Numbered from the stretch's first letter, positions 8,757 to 17,291 are shown. The stretch is 52,121 nucleotides of DNA from a bacterium (GCA_021796415.1 JAJYJC010000005.1:1-52121), one strand, 5' to 3'. Made by a program: numbers and translations. The notes: a model not told the origin generated them from the sequence alone.

Positions 8757-9837
8757 TATAAAAGACAGCTTGGTTGAGTTACAAAACTATGACCTCAAAA
8801 CCTATTCTCCGATTGTTTTTGACCTTGGAAAAGAAAGTGATATTCAGAGTATTGATGAATTAATAGAGAAAAAGAAGATAACCAAGGTGGTAGATTATTT
8901 GCATGAGCAAAAAAAAGAACTGCAGCTGATAAACGACCCGAAGCTCTTATACGAGGGGGTCGATGCAGTAAAAATAAAAAATGAAGAAGGGGTATGGATC
9001 TATTACCCGTGGCTTTCATCGCTGGTACACTGCCTGAAGGAGGGTGATTACAATAGATTGCGTTTGTCCAGAAATAGAGAACTGATTACAGAGGAGGAAG
9101 AAAAAGAGTTTGCCAGCCTTAAAATAGGCTTTGCCGGGCTGAACGTAGGAAACCCAATAGCGATTTGTACCGCCCTGGAAGGTGGTAGTTTGGCTCTCAT
9201 GAAGTTAGCCGACAACGATACTCTGGACTTCACGAATTTGAATAGGTTCAGAGCGACTGTTGCAGATCAAGGGATAAACAAGGCTATTTTGACAGCTCGC
9301 CAGGTATATGAAGTGAGCCCGTTTGTCAAAACAGAAGTTTTAGATAAGGGAATTAGCGCGGAAGGAATTGAAGATTTCCTATTAAGACCCAGGATAGATA
9401 TTCTCGTTGAAGAGATGGATAACTTGCCCCTAAAAATTAAAATTAGAGAGAAGGCCAGGGAGCATGGGATACCAGTTGTGATGATCACGGGAAATGGTGC
9501 TGGCGTGATTGTGGACGTGGAAAGATACGATAAAGACAAATCTTCAAGGGTATTAAACGGCTATTTGAAAGATGATGTTATCGAGAGGATTAAGAACCCC
9601 GTTAGCACATTGGATGAAAAAATTGCTCTTGCCAGGGATTTCATGGGGAAAGAGCATTTGTCACCGAGATTAAATAAATCATTTGGCTTGATTGGTCGAG
9701 AATTAGTTGGTATACCGCAAATTTCCGAGGCGTCATTTTTGAGAGGGGCGGTTGTGTGCAATATATTAAGAAATCTGTTGCGTAAGGATATACCATCCGG
9801 GAGATATAGTTTTAGCCTAAGCGATATAATAAAATAA
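8749..9837 (+). CDS. ThiF/E1-like adenylyltransferase-fold protein
   Basis: This 362-residue protein has about 120 N-terminal residues I cannot place, then an E1/ThiF/MoeB nucleotide-binding fold: IGFAGLNVGNP (glycine loop, residues 126-136), LMKLADNDTLDFTNLNRF (the acidic end of strand 2 and the Asn-x-x-Arg motif), and KAILTARQVYEVSPF. No CxxC zinc pairs are visible, unlike MoeB or canonical ThiF. E1-like enzymes adenylate a C-terminal carboxylate of a carrier protein or peptide. AGGAGG at 8735 precedes the start. No ThiS or MoaD-like partner is encoded nearby. Confidence 0.85.
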   Translation: MSDIKDSLVELQNYDLKTYSPIVFDLGKESDIQSIDELIEKKKITKVVDYLHEQKKELQLINDPKLLYEGVDAVKIKNEEGVWIYYPWLSSLVHCLKEGDYNRLRLSRNRELITEEEEKEFASLKIGFAGLNVGNPIAICTALEGGSLALMKLADNDTLDFTNLNRFRATVADQGINKAILTARQVYEVSPFVKTEVLDKGISAEGIEDFLLRPRIDILVEEMDNLPLKIKIREKAREHGIPVVMITGNGAGVIVDVERYDKDKSSRVLNGYLKDDVIERIKNPVSTLDEKIALARDFMGKEHLSPRLNKSFGLIGRELVGIPQISEASFLRGAVVCNILRNLLRKDIPSGRYSFSLSDIIK

Positions 9838-9841
9838 ATAG

Positions 9842-12106
9842 ATGATACTACTCGCAGTAACTATTACCATACTTCTAATAAATACCCTTCTGGGTTATTT
9901 GGTTTTGGTGAGAAACTATAAAAGCGGCAGCAACCTCATCTTCTTTCTGATAACCTTTGCCTTTTCTCTTCTGGGGCTTGTGAACTATATATCCATACGA
10001 GTTACCTCTCCGGATAGTATTCTACTATGGGCAAGATGGGTGATGGCCCTCGCCACTTTGCATACATTTCTTCTGGTTGTTTTTGCAAGCGTATTTCCGC
10101 AGAAAAAATTTCAGATAAACAAATTTCTAGCGGTATATCCAATATCATTTCTTGCAATTTTTGCCATGTCTCTTACCTCCTTGGTTTTTAAGGGGATTGA
10201 TGTTTCTGGCGGCAAAATTACGGTTATGCCCGGCAGCCTCATTCCGCTATACGGAGCCTGGGTTATTTTCTCGGTAGTTGCAGCCTTTATTATTCTGTTT
10301 AAAAAATATCGCCGTTCAGCAAATCGCCTCGAGAAATTACAACTGAAGTACATTATAGCGGGCTTAATAATTACATACACAACACTGTTTACCATGAACT
10401 TCATAATCGTTAATGTCTTTAAATACACAGACATCGTAAAGCTTACGCCTTTATTCACTTTGCCATTCATCTTCCTTTCTGCTTATGCCATCATTAAACA
10501 TCGCTTTATGGATATACGAATGGTGGCAGCGAGATCGGTTGTGTTTGCGGTACTCCTGTCTCTGATCGGCTTTATTTACACTTTTTCTATGCTCTGGACC
10601 GACCGCGTCATGTTTCCCACCTCTGGAAGCGTGCTAAGCGTTTGGCAAATTTTATTCAGGGCAGCTTTGACCTTATTTATTATTTTCTCTTTCCAGCCGC
10701 TAAAAAGGTGGATTGGAAAAAGAACAGATAGAATTTTCTTCAAACAATCTTATGACCCGGAAAAACTGCTGGACGAGCTATCCCACACCATGGCTTCGAG
10801 CATTGTCTTGATTGAACTGCTATTTAAAGTTATGAATATATTGATTGATAAGATGAAGGTTTCCAAAGGATTCTTTATCTTACTGAAGGATGGAGAAGTC
10901 TATACAACCCAAGGCATTGGTTATAAAAAGAATTTACGGGTAAACCCAAAAGACATTGAGGCTCTAACTCATGATGGCATATGTATATATGATGATCTGG
11001 AGGAGGGTTCGCATTTAAAGCAAATCTTGAAAAAATATGACGCCTACATTGCTCAGCCATTAAAAAACGATAACCGCATAACCGGAGTACTGCTTTTGGG
11101 GGATAAGAGTTCAGGCGACATATACTCCAAACAGGATATAAGAATATTTGAAATTATCGGTCCGCAGATATCGGTTGCCATTGAAAACGCTAAATCTTAT
11201 GAAGAGATTCAAAAATTTAATACCGTGCTCAGAAGCGAGGTGAAAAAAGCGACAAGCGAGCTCGAGACGGCAAACGAGAACTTAAGGGAGCTGGATAAAG
11301 CAAAAGACGAGTTTATTACCATGGCTTCCCATCAGTTAAGGACGCCGTTAACTGCAATTAAAGGATACCTTTCCATGCTGCTTGAGGGTGATGCCGGTGA
11401 GATAAAGGTGGGGCAGTACGAGTTTGTTGAAGAAGCCTACTCGGGAGCGACAAGAATGGTGGCATTGATAAATGACCTTTTGAATGTTTCCAGGATGGAA
11501 ACGGGAAAATTCTTCCTGGAGCCTACGGAATTTGAGCTGACGAAAATGGTTGAGGAAGAGATCAAACAGCTTGAGAAGACAGCAAGGGATAAGGGTCTAA
11601 AGGTTGTGTTTGAAGGGAGGGGAAAAATAAATCTCTATGCTGACGAAATGAAAGTAAGGCAAGTGGTTATGAACTTTATTGATAATGCCATTTACTACAC
11701 TCTGCAAGGCAAGATAAAAGTCAAGGCTTACAAGGAGGGTAAAAATGCATGTTTTGAAGTTACGGACAACGGCATCGGAGTTCCTAAAGAACAACAAAAA
11801 AACTTATTTACCAAATTTTATCGTGCCGAGAATGCACGTAGAACCAGGCCGGACGGGACGGGACTAGGGCTCTTTATGGCAAAGAAAGTGGTGGAGGATC
11901 ATAATGGAGAAATTATTTTTCATTCAGAAGAAGGGGTTGGGTCTACTTTTGGTTTTCGTCTGCCGATAGCAGCTAAGATTAAAAAACAAGACCACCTGGC
12001 CGAAGCGGCGAAAAATGTTGCTGCCGAAACAAAGGTGGCAGATGCTCCGCGGCAAGAAAAAGACGAGATAATCAAAAAGAATAAAGAAGCGGTTCCAACC
12101 TCCTAA
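9842..12106 (+). CDS. Sensor histidine kinase with seven-TM N-terminus and GAF domain
   Basis: The 754-residue protein has seven hydrophobic helices in residues 1-220 (His_kinase_7TM-like), a GAF-like domain at about 310-450, a short coiled coil, then HisKA and HATPase_c. The phospho-acceptor is His497 in MASHQLRTPL. The N box is NFIDNAIYYT, the G1 box DNGIGVP, the F region FTKFYRAENA, and the G2 box GTGLGLF. A lysine-rich, alanine-rich tail follows. It starts four bases after the ThiF-like gene and is thus in the same transcript. No response regulator adjoins it. It may sense a product of the upstream enzymes; this is inference. Confidence 0.92.
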   Translation: MILLAVTITILLINTLLGYLVLVRNYKSGSNLIFFLITFAFSLLGLVNYISIRVTSPDSILLWARWVMALATLHTFLLVVFASVFPQKKFQINKFLAVYPISFLAIFAMSLTSLVFKGIDVSGGKITVMPGSLIPLYGAWVIFSVVAAFIILFKKYRRSANRLEKLQLKYIIAGLIITYTTLFTMNFIIVNVFKYTDIVKLTPLFTLPFIFLSAYAIIKHRFMDIRMVAARSVVFAVLLSLIGFIYTFSMLWTDRVMFPTSGSVLSVWQILFRAALTLFIIFSFQPLKRWIGKRTDRIFFKQSYDPEKLLDELSHTMASSIVLIELLFKVMNILIDKMKVSKGFFILLKDGEVYTTQGIGYKKNLRVNPKDIEALTHDGICIYDDLEEGSHLKQILKKYDAYIAQPLKNDNRITGVLLLGDKSSGDIYSKQDIRIFEIIGPQISVAIENAKSYEEIQKFNTVLRSEVKKATSELETANENLRELDKAKDEFITMASHQLRTPLTAIKGYLSMLLEGDAGEIKVGQYEFVEEAYSGATRMVALINDLLNVSRMETGKFFLEPTEFELTKMVEEEIKQLEKTARDKGLKVVFEGRGKINLYADEMKVRQVVMNFIDNAIYYTLQGKIKVKAYKEGKNACFEVTDNGIGVPKEQQKNLFTKFYRAENARRTRPDGTGLGLFMAKKVVEDHNGEIIFHSEEGVGSTFGFRLPIAAKIKKQDHLAEAAKNVAAETKVADAPRQEKDEIIKKNKEAVPTS

Positions 12107-12217
12107 CCCGTGATTTGTAGGAATTAACATAGCACGAGGGCTATTTTTTGTTTATGATGCGCTTAAATATTAATAATTTGCCCCGGTAAGGGCAAAGTAG
12201 ATGAAAAGGAGATTATT

Positions 12218-12406
12218 ATGCAGTTCTATAATGTGAAAAAGAGAGAAAAGGTAGAAATATCCGACGACCAGCTGAAAAAGACCGTATACACGGGTAAAAG
12301 CGGTCAGAAGAGATACGCTGTGCGCGCTGTCGATGACGATGGCACAAATCTGACGCGATTTGTTTCCAAGGATGATTACGATGCGCTAGATGCACCGGAA
12401 GAGTAG
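12218..12406 (+). CDS. Small hypothetical protein, 62 residues
   Basis: I do not recognise this protein. It is charged and soluble, starts MQFYNVKKREKVEISDDQ, and ends in an acidic DALDAPEE. AAGGAGA at 12206 gives a good ribosome site before ATG 12218. An intrinsic terminator follows directly, so it is an independent short gene. The middle, YTGKSGQKRYAVRAVDDDG, suggests a small beta-rich fold. Confidence 0.75.
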   Translation: MQFYNVKKREKVEISDDQLKKTVYTGKSGQKRYAVRAVDDDGTNLTRFVSKDDYDALDAPEE

Positions 12407-12411
12407 AAAAG

Positions 12412-12437
12412 AAAAAAGCTTCTTTCGAAGCTTTTTT
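12412..12437. terminator. Bidirectional intrinsic terminator
   Basis: AAAAAAGCTTC, loop TTTC, GAAGCTTTTTT is a perfect 11-bp hairpin with A and T runs on both sides. It ends the 62-residue gene on the plus strand and rnpB on the minus strand. Confidence 0.9.
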
Positions 12438-12442
12438 CAATT

Positions 12443-12823
12443 GCTCAAGTGAGTCTATAAGCCGGGTTCTGTTATCGATGACCATCTATCTATGCGTCCG
12501 GACCGCAGTTTTCAGCGCGAGCAACACTTTTCTAATCAAGAGCCATACCTTGCTTTCACAAAGTTAAGACACATTTTAGGAAAACTTTGGCCCACCGGAC
12601 TTGCACCAGGTAAGGTTTACCTCCATTTATCGTCGCCGATAAATGCTGTGGGCTCTTACCCCACTCTTTTCACCATCGCCGGCTAATTTGCATTAGCTTA
12701 GGCAGTTTTGTTTCTGTGGCACTAGCTCGGGCCTTTCGACCGGTCACATTTCGTGACTACCATGCTCTTTGGTGCCCGGACTTTCCTCCCCTTTTACAGG
12801 GTAGCCATCCGACTCACTCAAGC
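12443..12823 (-). ncRNA. rnpB: RNase P RNA, bacterial class A
   Basis: On the minus strand the 5' end reads GCTTGAGTGAGTCGGATGGC, then GGGGAGGAAAGTCCGGGCACC (split here only by description), the universally conserved CRI segment, and near the 3' end ACAGAACCCGGCTTATAGAC. The first and last 13 bases pair completely as helix P1, with two G-U pairs. The RNA is the catalytic subunit that removes 5' leaders from pre-tRNAs. Length of about 381 bases is normal. The ends are set by P1 and may shift by a few bases. It is followed by the shared terminator at 12412-12437. Confidence 0.95.
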
Positions 12824-12948
12824 TATGAGAATATACCACAAATTTCAGCTTAAATCAAGCATATTTTCCTTGAATTCTGCTGTTATTTTTGTTATAATTT
12901 CGTGGTATTTCATTACAAATTTCGAATTGTAAATTTCAAATTATTCCC

Positions 12949-13023
12949 GGCCCGTTCGTCTAGTGGTTAGGACGCCAGGTTTTCATCCTGGTAACAGGGG
13001 TTCGATTCCCCTACGGGCTACCA
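12949..13023 (+). tRNA. tRNA-Glu (anticodon TTC), CCA encoded
   Basis: The 75-base sequence folds as a cloverleaf: acceptor GGCCCGT with ACGGGCT (G1-U72), anticodon stem CCAGG/CCTGG with loop TTTTCAT giving TTC at 12982-12984, and T arm CAGGGGTTCGATTCCCCTA region. CCA is encoded at 13021-13023. Its 3' part is overlapped on the opposite strand by the end of the serine recombinase gene, marking it as the insertion site of the element. Confidence 0.95.
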
Positions 13024-14530
13024 ATGAAGATTTCTTGCCATCAAAAGTGGCATTTATACTATAAACAAGCCCTAAACGGGCGGTTCCAAAACCTACATTC
13101 TTTTTATATGAAACTCCCTCAGGAAAGACCAACTTTTGGAACCGAGGTTTTATTTTGTCTGGCATATCAAACCACTGCCTGCCTAAATCATCAATAAAGT
13201 GCATTGCATAGTTCAAAGCCCCCTCAATATCAAGCTGGTCTATTTTAGATTCATTTAATGAAATCTGTTCGGCAACAATTTCGTTATCAACCTCCGCCTT
13301 CCTAGTAAAAAACTCCTCTTTTGTATAAGAGCCATCTTCTCTCATTTCATATAAACGTTTTCTCTTTTTCTCTAGAAGATTTATTGCTTTTTGTATTCTT
13401 GCAGTTTCCGTTTGGTAAGCTTGACCCTTCTCTTGCCAAAAATCTAAGGCAGTTTCTTTGAATAGTTCTAGAAATTCGTTTTTAGGTGTTATAGTTCGGA
13501 GGTGTTTAATAAAATCCGCCTCAATGTCTTTTTTCGGCAATGACTTCCCATACATTGAGCATTCTTTATTATAGCAATGATAGTTAGCATATTTCCCGCC
13601 ATTGCCCCTTGAATAACTGCCCGTTAAAGTGTGCCCACATTCTCCGCAAAGGATAGTTCTTCTTAGAGCAAAGTCGGGATTAAACCTATGTCTTTTGAGT
13701 TTCAATTTTCCGCCACTTTTAAAGTAGGTAATCTTACCCATCTCTTCTTCGCTAATCATCGGTTTGTGCAAACCTCGTCTTTCTTCCTGAGTCCAAGGAT
13801 TTACAATAATGCCTGTATAAAATTTCAGATGTTTGCTTAGCATTTTGTCTACAAACTGCATGGAGGTCTCTTTGCCTCTGATTCTGGCAAGACCCCACTC
13901 GTCAAGTTTGCCAGTTAATTCTTTTTGTGAATATATGCCCTTTGAAAATTCCTTTAATGCCTTTTGAATAATAGGGAAAGATTGCTCGTCTGGCGGGTCT
14001 GGTCGTGTTTTCTTCTCACCATGCTTTTTAGAGTGAAGACATCTATATCCAGTGGGAGCTTTCCATGGATAAATACCTCTGTTGATTTGAGTCATCATTC
14101 CGTCGGTACACTGCCTTTTTCTTATAGCGTTTTCGTATTCTGAAGCTCCTGCAATGATTGTTTCAAAGAATTTACCAGTAGGGGAACTGTCAATCGGTTC
14201 CGTGACAGAGTGGAGAGTCGTGCCGTAATCTATAAGTATTTTTCTGACCGCAAAATGGTCTTCGGTATTTCTAGCAAAGCGGTTTAATCTTAGGACAATG
14301 AAAGCTTCCACATTTCCCTTATTTTTACGGCAATATTCAAGGGCATCTAAGAAAACCTTGCGATTATTCAGGCTTAAATCCTTTGCACTTTCACCTTCTT
14401 CCCGAAAAACAGATACCACTTCGATACCTTTTTCTTGACAATATTTTTTGCATACTTCTTCTTGGAACTCTAAAGATGTGCCTTCAACCTGCTCACCGCT
14501 TGAGACTCTTGTATAAATTATTCCTTTCAA
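12983..14530 (-). CDS. Large serine recombinase (element integrase)
   Basis: This 515-residue protein has the serine resolvase/invertase catalytic domain with nucleophile Ser10 in YTRVSSGEQ and the arginine-rich LRLNRFARN near residue 85. A recombinase domain follows, then a zinc ribbon (CGECGHTLTG and the Cys pair in NYHCYNKECSMYG), and a coiled-coil segment near residues 375-430. Such enzymes integrate and excise phages and mobile elements. The start is TTG at 14530, with AGGAG five bases before it. The stop TGA lies in the tRNA-Glu anticodon region, so the last residues, ARRGIEPLLPG, are read from antisense tRNA. A structured leader lies upstream. Confidence 0.93.
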   Translation of the reverse strand: MKGIIYTRVSSGEQVEGTSLEFQEEVCKKYCQEKGIEVVSVFREEGESAKDLSLNNRKVFLDALEYCRKNKGNVEAFIVLRLNRFARNTEDHFAVRKILIDYGTTLHSVTEPIDSSPTGKFFETIIAGASEYENAIRKRQCTDGMMTQINRGIYPWKAPTGYRCLHSKKHGEKKTRPDPPDEQSFPIIQKALKEFSKGIYSQKELTGKLDEWGLARIRGKETSMQFVDKMLSKHLKFYTGIIVNPWTQEERRGLHKPMISEEEMGKITYFKSGGKLKLKRHRFNPDFALRRTILCGECGHTLTGSYSRGNGGKYANYHCYNKECSMYGKSLPKKDIEADFIKHLRTITPKNEFLELFKETALDFWQEKGQAYQTETARIQKAINLLEKKRKRLYEMREDGSYTKEEFFTRKAEVDNEIVAEQISLNESKIDQLDIEGALNYAMHFIDDLGRQWFDMPDKIKPRFQKLVFPEGVSYKKNVGFGTARLGLVYSINATFDGKKSSLVARRGIEPLLPG

Positions 14531-14561
14531 CTCGGCTCCTTTCTTTTAAATAAACCAAAGA

Positions 14562-14660
14562 GGGACAACCCTGCTGTACACAGTTCCTCGCGGATACTGA
14601 ACAGGATTGCCCCTCAAAGGCAAAATCCGCGAAATTGAAACTGTGTACAATCTAATTATA
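14562..14660 (-). ncRNA. Structured leader RNA of the recombinase gene (candidate)
   Basis: On the minus strand an extended -10 (TGGTATAAT; hexamer at 14660-14655) places the transcript start near 14649. The RNA opens with a 13-bp stem (14649-14637 with 14587-14575), encloses an 8-bp stem TCGCGGAT/ATCCGCGA and a 5-bp TTGCC/GGCAA hairpin, and is followed by AGGGTTGTCCCT, a 4-bp hairpin with T-rich tail. The layout and the AGGGTTGTCC tail resemble the leader at 17413-17530. Function unknown; it could be a regulatory leader or a recombination site. Confidence 0.5.
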
Positions 14661-14680
14661 CCATTCTTGTCAAACTTTTG

Positions 14681-14950
14681 CTACCTAGCATTTAATTTTT
14701 CGAGTTCCCTTTGTACCAAACTATTCAAGTACCTTTTCCTATCCCGTACACTCGGGGATTCCTTAGTCAGTCCATAGAGCCTCTCAAACACCGCTAGACC
14801 AAGTTTGTTGTAGCTACTCAAGATAAAGTTCATGTTTTCTTCTCCTAGCTCTTGGGCAATCTCATAGCATCGGTACTCATCAGGTGACCCTGGCTCAAAC
14901 CCCCTTACTGGAATCTCTTTAAAAGATTTATTAATCATCGATGTTTTCAT
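14681..14950 (-). CDS. Small hypothetical protein of the integrated element
   Basis: From ATG at 14950 the protein is 89 residues; another ATG at 14938 overlaps the stop of the upstream gene (ATGATTAA) and would give 85, with translational coupling. The sequence (KEIPVRGFEPGSPDEYRCYE, then IAQELGEENMNFILSSYNK) is helical and acidic-basic mixed. I do not recognise it. Possibly a DNA-binding accessory protein, since it closes a run of element genes, but no motif supports that directly. Confidence 0.6.
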   Translation of the reverse strand: MKTSMINKSFKEIPVRGFEPGSPDEYRCYEIAQELGEENMNFILSSYNKLGLAVFERLYGLTKESPSVRDRKRYLNSLVQRELEKLNAR

Positions 14951-15491
14951 TATCTTTTTCTTTATCCTTATTATTATTACAACTTCTGACTTGATTGGTT
15001 CCACCATCCATTGAAAAGCTTTCTATAAGAGCCTTTTTCCCTTCATTTAAGTTCTGACTAACAGACATCGGCTTAGTACTAACTTCTGACTCTAGAGGCT
15101 CCTGAGTTTTCTCTTCACCTCTGACTAAGTTGTCTTCAAAATATTTATCTAGCTTTTTGATTTTCTTATCGGGAAGGATAAAATCGCCAAAATGTATCTC
15201 AAATGAACCTCTGCACCCTCGACGGTCTTTGAACCATATCAACCTCTTCCTCTTTAATGACAACACTAACTTTTCGATGTAGTTGACTCCCTTAAGTTTT
15301 GGAAACAAGTCGCTTTTAATTGTCTCAAGGTTTGTTGTACAAATTCCATAAGCATTACAGGTTAGTCTAAGGTGGAGATAGAGTGTATATTCGTTCCTGT
15401 TTATCCCACCGTTCCTATATAAAGAAACAATATCTCGCTTATAGGCTATCCAGTTTTCTAGCTTTTCATCATCTAGTGATTCCTGTGTCAT
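14931..15491 (-). CDS. Helix-turn-helix-like protein of the integrated element
   Basis: From ATG at 15491, preceded by AAGGAG, the protein is 186 residues. The first 120 residues (IVSLYRNGGINRNEYTLYLH, NLETIKSDLFPKLKGVNYIE, LVLSLKRKRLIWFKDRRG) read like a winged-helix domain of the replication-initiator or DnaD-like kind. The rest is a polar, low-complexity tail rich in Asn, Lys and Glu. Its 3' end overlaps the next gene and its 5' end overlaps the gene before, as expected in a compact mobile-element operon. Function is inferred from shape only. Confidence 0.6.
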   Translation of the reverse strand: MTQESLDDEKLENWIAYKRDIVSLYRNGGINRNEYTLYLHLRLTCNAYGICTTNLETIKSDLFPKLKGVNYIEKLVLSLKRKRLIWFKDRRGCRGSFEIHFGDFILPDKKIKKLDKYFEDNLVRGEEKTQEPLESEVSTKPMSVSQNLNEGKKALIESFSMDGGTNQVRSCNNNKDKEKDNENIDD

Positions 15492-15642
15492 TTTTCTTCT
15501 CCTTATTATAATTTTTATCTTCATTCCATTGCTCAAATATGATTTCAACAAGAGAACGCATAGAATCTCTTACTGTCTCTGCTTCTTCGTCAGTAATATG
15601 GGGGTTGCCTATCAGGCTCTTGGTGCGTTCAATACTCAGCAT
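15469..15642 (-). CDS. Small acidic hypothetical protein, 57 residues
   Basis: The minus strand from ATG 15642 encodes 57 residues beginning MLSIERTKSLIGNPHITDEE and continuing AETVRDSMRSLVEIIFEQWN. It is amphipathic and helical. The stop TGA lies 23 bases inside the following gene, so the two overlap. The segment is clearly protein-like, and short proteins of this kind are common beside serine recombinases in this type of element. No function known to me. Confidence 0.65.
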   Translation of the reverse strand: MLSIERTKSLIGNPHITDEEAETVRDSMRSLVEIIFEQWNEDKNYNKEKKNDTGITR

Positions 15643-15643
15643 T

Positions 15644-15889
15644 TCATTGTCTTATGTTATAAATTCTGGTTTTTACTTCCTTGAGATAATTGAAATAGGT
15701 TAAGGCATCAACATTAAGCTGATGGTCAAAATAAAGTTTAAGGATGTCATTCAGCTGGTCATCCTTGTTAAAGGAAAATGTTGCCTTGCCCGAAATTTGC
15801 TTTGTAATATCGACTATCACGTAACCTTGGCATATGAGAGCCGTGCAAAGAGCAATATCAGTAGTTGTATATACACTATCTCCGTTCAT
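15644..15889 (-). CDS. DUF5659-like small protein
   Basis: The 81-83 residue protein has TTTDIALCTALICQGYVIVD followed by KATFSFNKDDQLNDILKLYF, matching the layout of DUF5659: a TTD-hydrophobic helix, a beta strand ending in Asp, then a phenylalanine-rich strand. Two ATGs, 15895 and 15889, are possible. The first overlaps the stop of the previous gene (ATGGCAATGA). The function of the family is unknown. It belongs to the minus-strand operon of the element. Confidence 0.65.
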   Translation of the reverse strand: MNGDSVYTTTDIALCTALICQGYVIVDITKQISGKATFSFNKDDQLNDILKLYFDHQLNVDALTYFNYLKEVKTRIYNIRQ

Positions 15890-16143
15890 TGCCATTCTCC
15901 TTCCTCTACATACCTTAAGAGTGTGGGTTCAGTCCACGAGTGCAGTGCTCGTAAAAGGTCTTGTTTATTTGAGAAGTCTCCATCGTTATAAATTTTTTTT
16001 GTGTAATGTACTTTTAGGTAGGCACTTTTAAAATTTTTAAGCTCAGGGTTACGAGATATTTTGCTTTTTCGGGTCGGGTATAGGGATTTGGTCGTCCCGT
16101 CATTGCGAGTAATAGATAATGCGTACTTTGGCTTTATTTTCAT
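15886..16143 (-). CDS. Small basic hypothetical protein of the element
   Basis: The protein (85 residues) starts MKIKPKYALSITRNDGTTKS and has a basic first half (YPTRKSKISRNPELKNF) and an acidic end. AAAAGGAG precedes the ATG by eight bases. I do not recognise it. It heads the operon that runs through to the recombinase. Its stop overlaps the start of the DUF5659-like gene. Confidence 0.65.
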   Translation of the reverse strand: MKIKPKYALSITRNDGTTKSLYPTRKSKISRNPELKNFKSAYLKVHYTKKIYNDGDFSNKQDLLRALHSWTEPTLLRYVEEGEWQ

Positions 16144-16214
16144 TTTTTAATTCTCCTTTTCAAAAGATTAGTATTGTCTATTTCGGTTTTTGGGAAAATT
16201 ATAAAAGAAAAAGT

Positions 16215-16235
16215 AGCCCTTGTTATTGAAGGGCT
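16215..16235 (-). terminator. Intrinsic terminator after the Rep-like gene
   Basis: On the minus strand AGCCCTT, seven-base loop, AAGGGCT is followed by ACTTTTTCTTTT. It lies 38 bases past the stop of the 272-residue gene and separates it from the small-gene operon. Confidence 0.75.
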
Positions 16236-16272
16236 AAAAGTTGCGTTTTCTAAGGGTTAATCTAGCTATACT

Positions 16273-17091
16273 TTAGGTCTTTTTTGACGATTTGGAGCGG
16301 TTTTTGACGATTAATCTTTCATAATCAATCTTTGGGAGATTCACTTCACTCTTCATCAGTAGCTTATCTGCCCCACAGACAGGGAAGAAATGAGGCTTTA
16401 ATTTTTTGTCAAACCCTGCCCTTCTAACAACCTCAGATAAATTATTGAGACCTTGTTGGTTGGGGTATGCATTATTTAAATCTTGTTTCGTCACAGTTTG
16501 ATTCAATTTATTATTAACCAAATAATTGAAAAGTAGGTCAGGAGCTAGCCCATCTCTAAGTGTTCTAAATAGGATATTTTGTTCCTTGGTTTGCATAAAT
16601 AATTTAGTCCCATCTTTATAAAGCTTGATGTGTACGGCTTGATGATTATCATTATTGTCACTTGAAAACTTTGGGGGTAATCTCTTAGCAAGAATCTGTC
16701 GTGTGAGCAATAACACGTCGGTATAATCCCAATGGGTGTAGCCAGTGCTATCTACCAGTTTCAAAACAATCGATGTTTTTACATTGTTATTTGCTGGCTC
16801 ATAGTCTCTTATACCAGTACCAATACAGTCGCCACTATATTTCTCAAATGTCATCAATTCAATTATTTGATGAGAGTGTAGCACTCTAATTATTCGCTCG
16901 ATTTCTTGCTGAGGTATTTTGATTTCTGATGCAGTTGGGATGTCAACAAATTCATTTTGAGTTAGTTCATAGGTATCTAGTATGAAACAAACTACTTTTT
17001 GCAAATTGTTAAGTCTGTTTATTGCTTGGATAGAACCAAGCCATTTATTAAGCTCTTTGGTTCTCCTTTGTATGTAACTTTCATTTTTCAT
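16273..17091 (-). CDS. Probable replication initiator (Rep-like) of the element
   Basis: I do not recognise this 272-residue protein by strong motif. It is soluble. It starts with a basic, helical part (YIQRRTKELNKWLGSIQAIN, then ASEIKIPQQEIERIIRVLHS, which looks like a helix-turn-helix), and ends with a second basic helix-rich part (VTKQDLNNAYPNQQGLNNLS; RSKSSKKT). Two winged-helix-like regions in a 230-300 residue protein, encoded directly next to an iteron array (17142-17291), is the usual arrangement of iteron plasmid initiators. The Rep assignment is therefore an inference from context. Confidence 0.5.
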   Translation of the reverse strand: MKNESYIQRRTKELNKWLGSIQAINRLNNLQKVVCFILDTYELTQNEFVDIPTASEIKIPQQEIERIIRVLHSHQIIELMTFEKYSGDCIGTGIRDYEPANNNVKTSIVLKLVDSTGYTHWDYTDVLLLTRQILAKRLPPKFSSDNNDNHQAVHIKLYKDGTKLFMQTKEQNILFRTLRDGLAPDLLFNYLVNNKLNQTVTKQDLNNAYPNQQGLNNLSEVVRRAGFDKKLKPHFFPVCGADKLLMKSEVNLPKIDYERLIVKNRSKSSKKT

Positions 17092-17141
17092 AATAATTTT
17101 AATTGTGTGTTGTGTTATGACAACTTAAATACAAAAATACT

Positions 17142-17291
17142 ACCTATTAACACTTTTTAATTGCCCATATTTATTATATTACATTCTCAACCACCTATAA
17201 ACAGATAAAAAAACACCTGTAAACTAGGAAAAATCACACCTATAAACGCATAAAAGTACTGTCTAAACAGAAAATAATCATACCTATTAAC
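17142..17291. repeat. Iteron-like array, ACCTATAAAC, 22-23 bp period
   Basis: Copies at 17142 (ACCTATTAAC), 17193 (ACCTATAAAC), 17215 (ACCTGTAAAC), 17238 (ACCTATAAAC), about 17259 (CTGTCTAAAC) and 17282 (ACCTATTAAC) lie in direct orientation. The last five are spaced 22, 23, about 21 and 23 bases, two helical turns. The surroundings are very AT-rich. This is what a plasmid-type origin or the operator of a Rep gene looks like. It lies between the Rep-like gene and the structured leader, in a stretch with no other gene. Confidence 0.8.

Noticed and set aside
8749-9837. Ubiquitin-like conjugation system
   Set aside because: Only the E1-like protein is present; no ubiquitin-like partner, E2 or JAB peptidase is encoded nearby.
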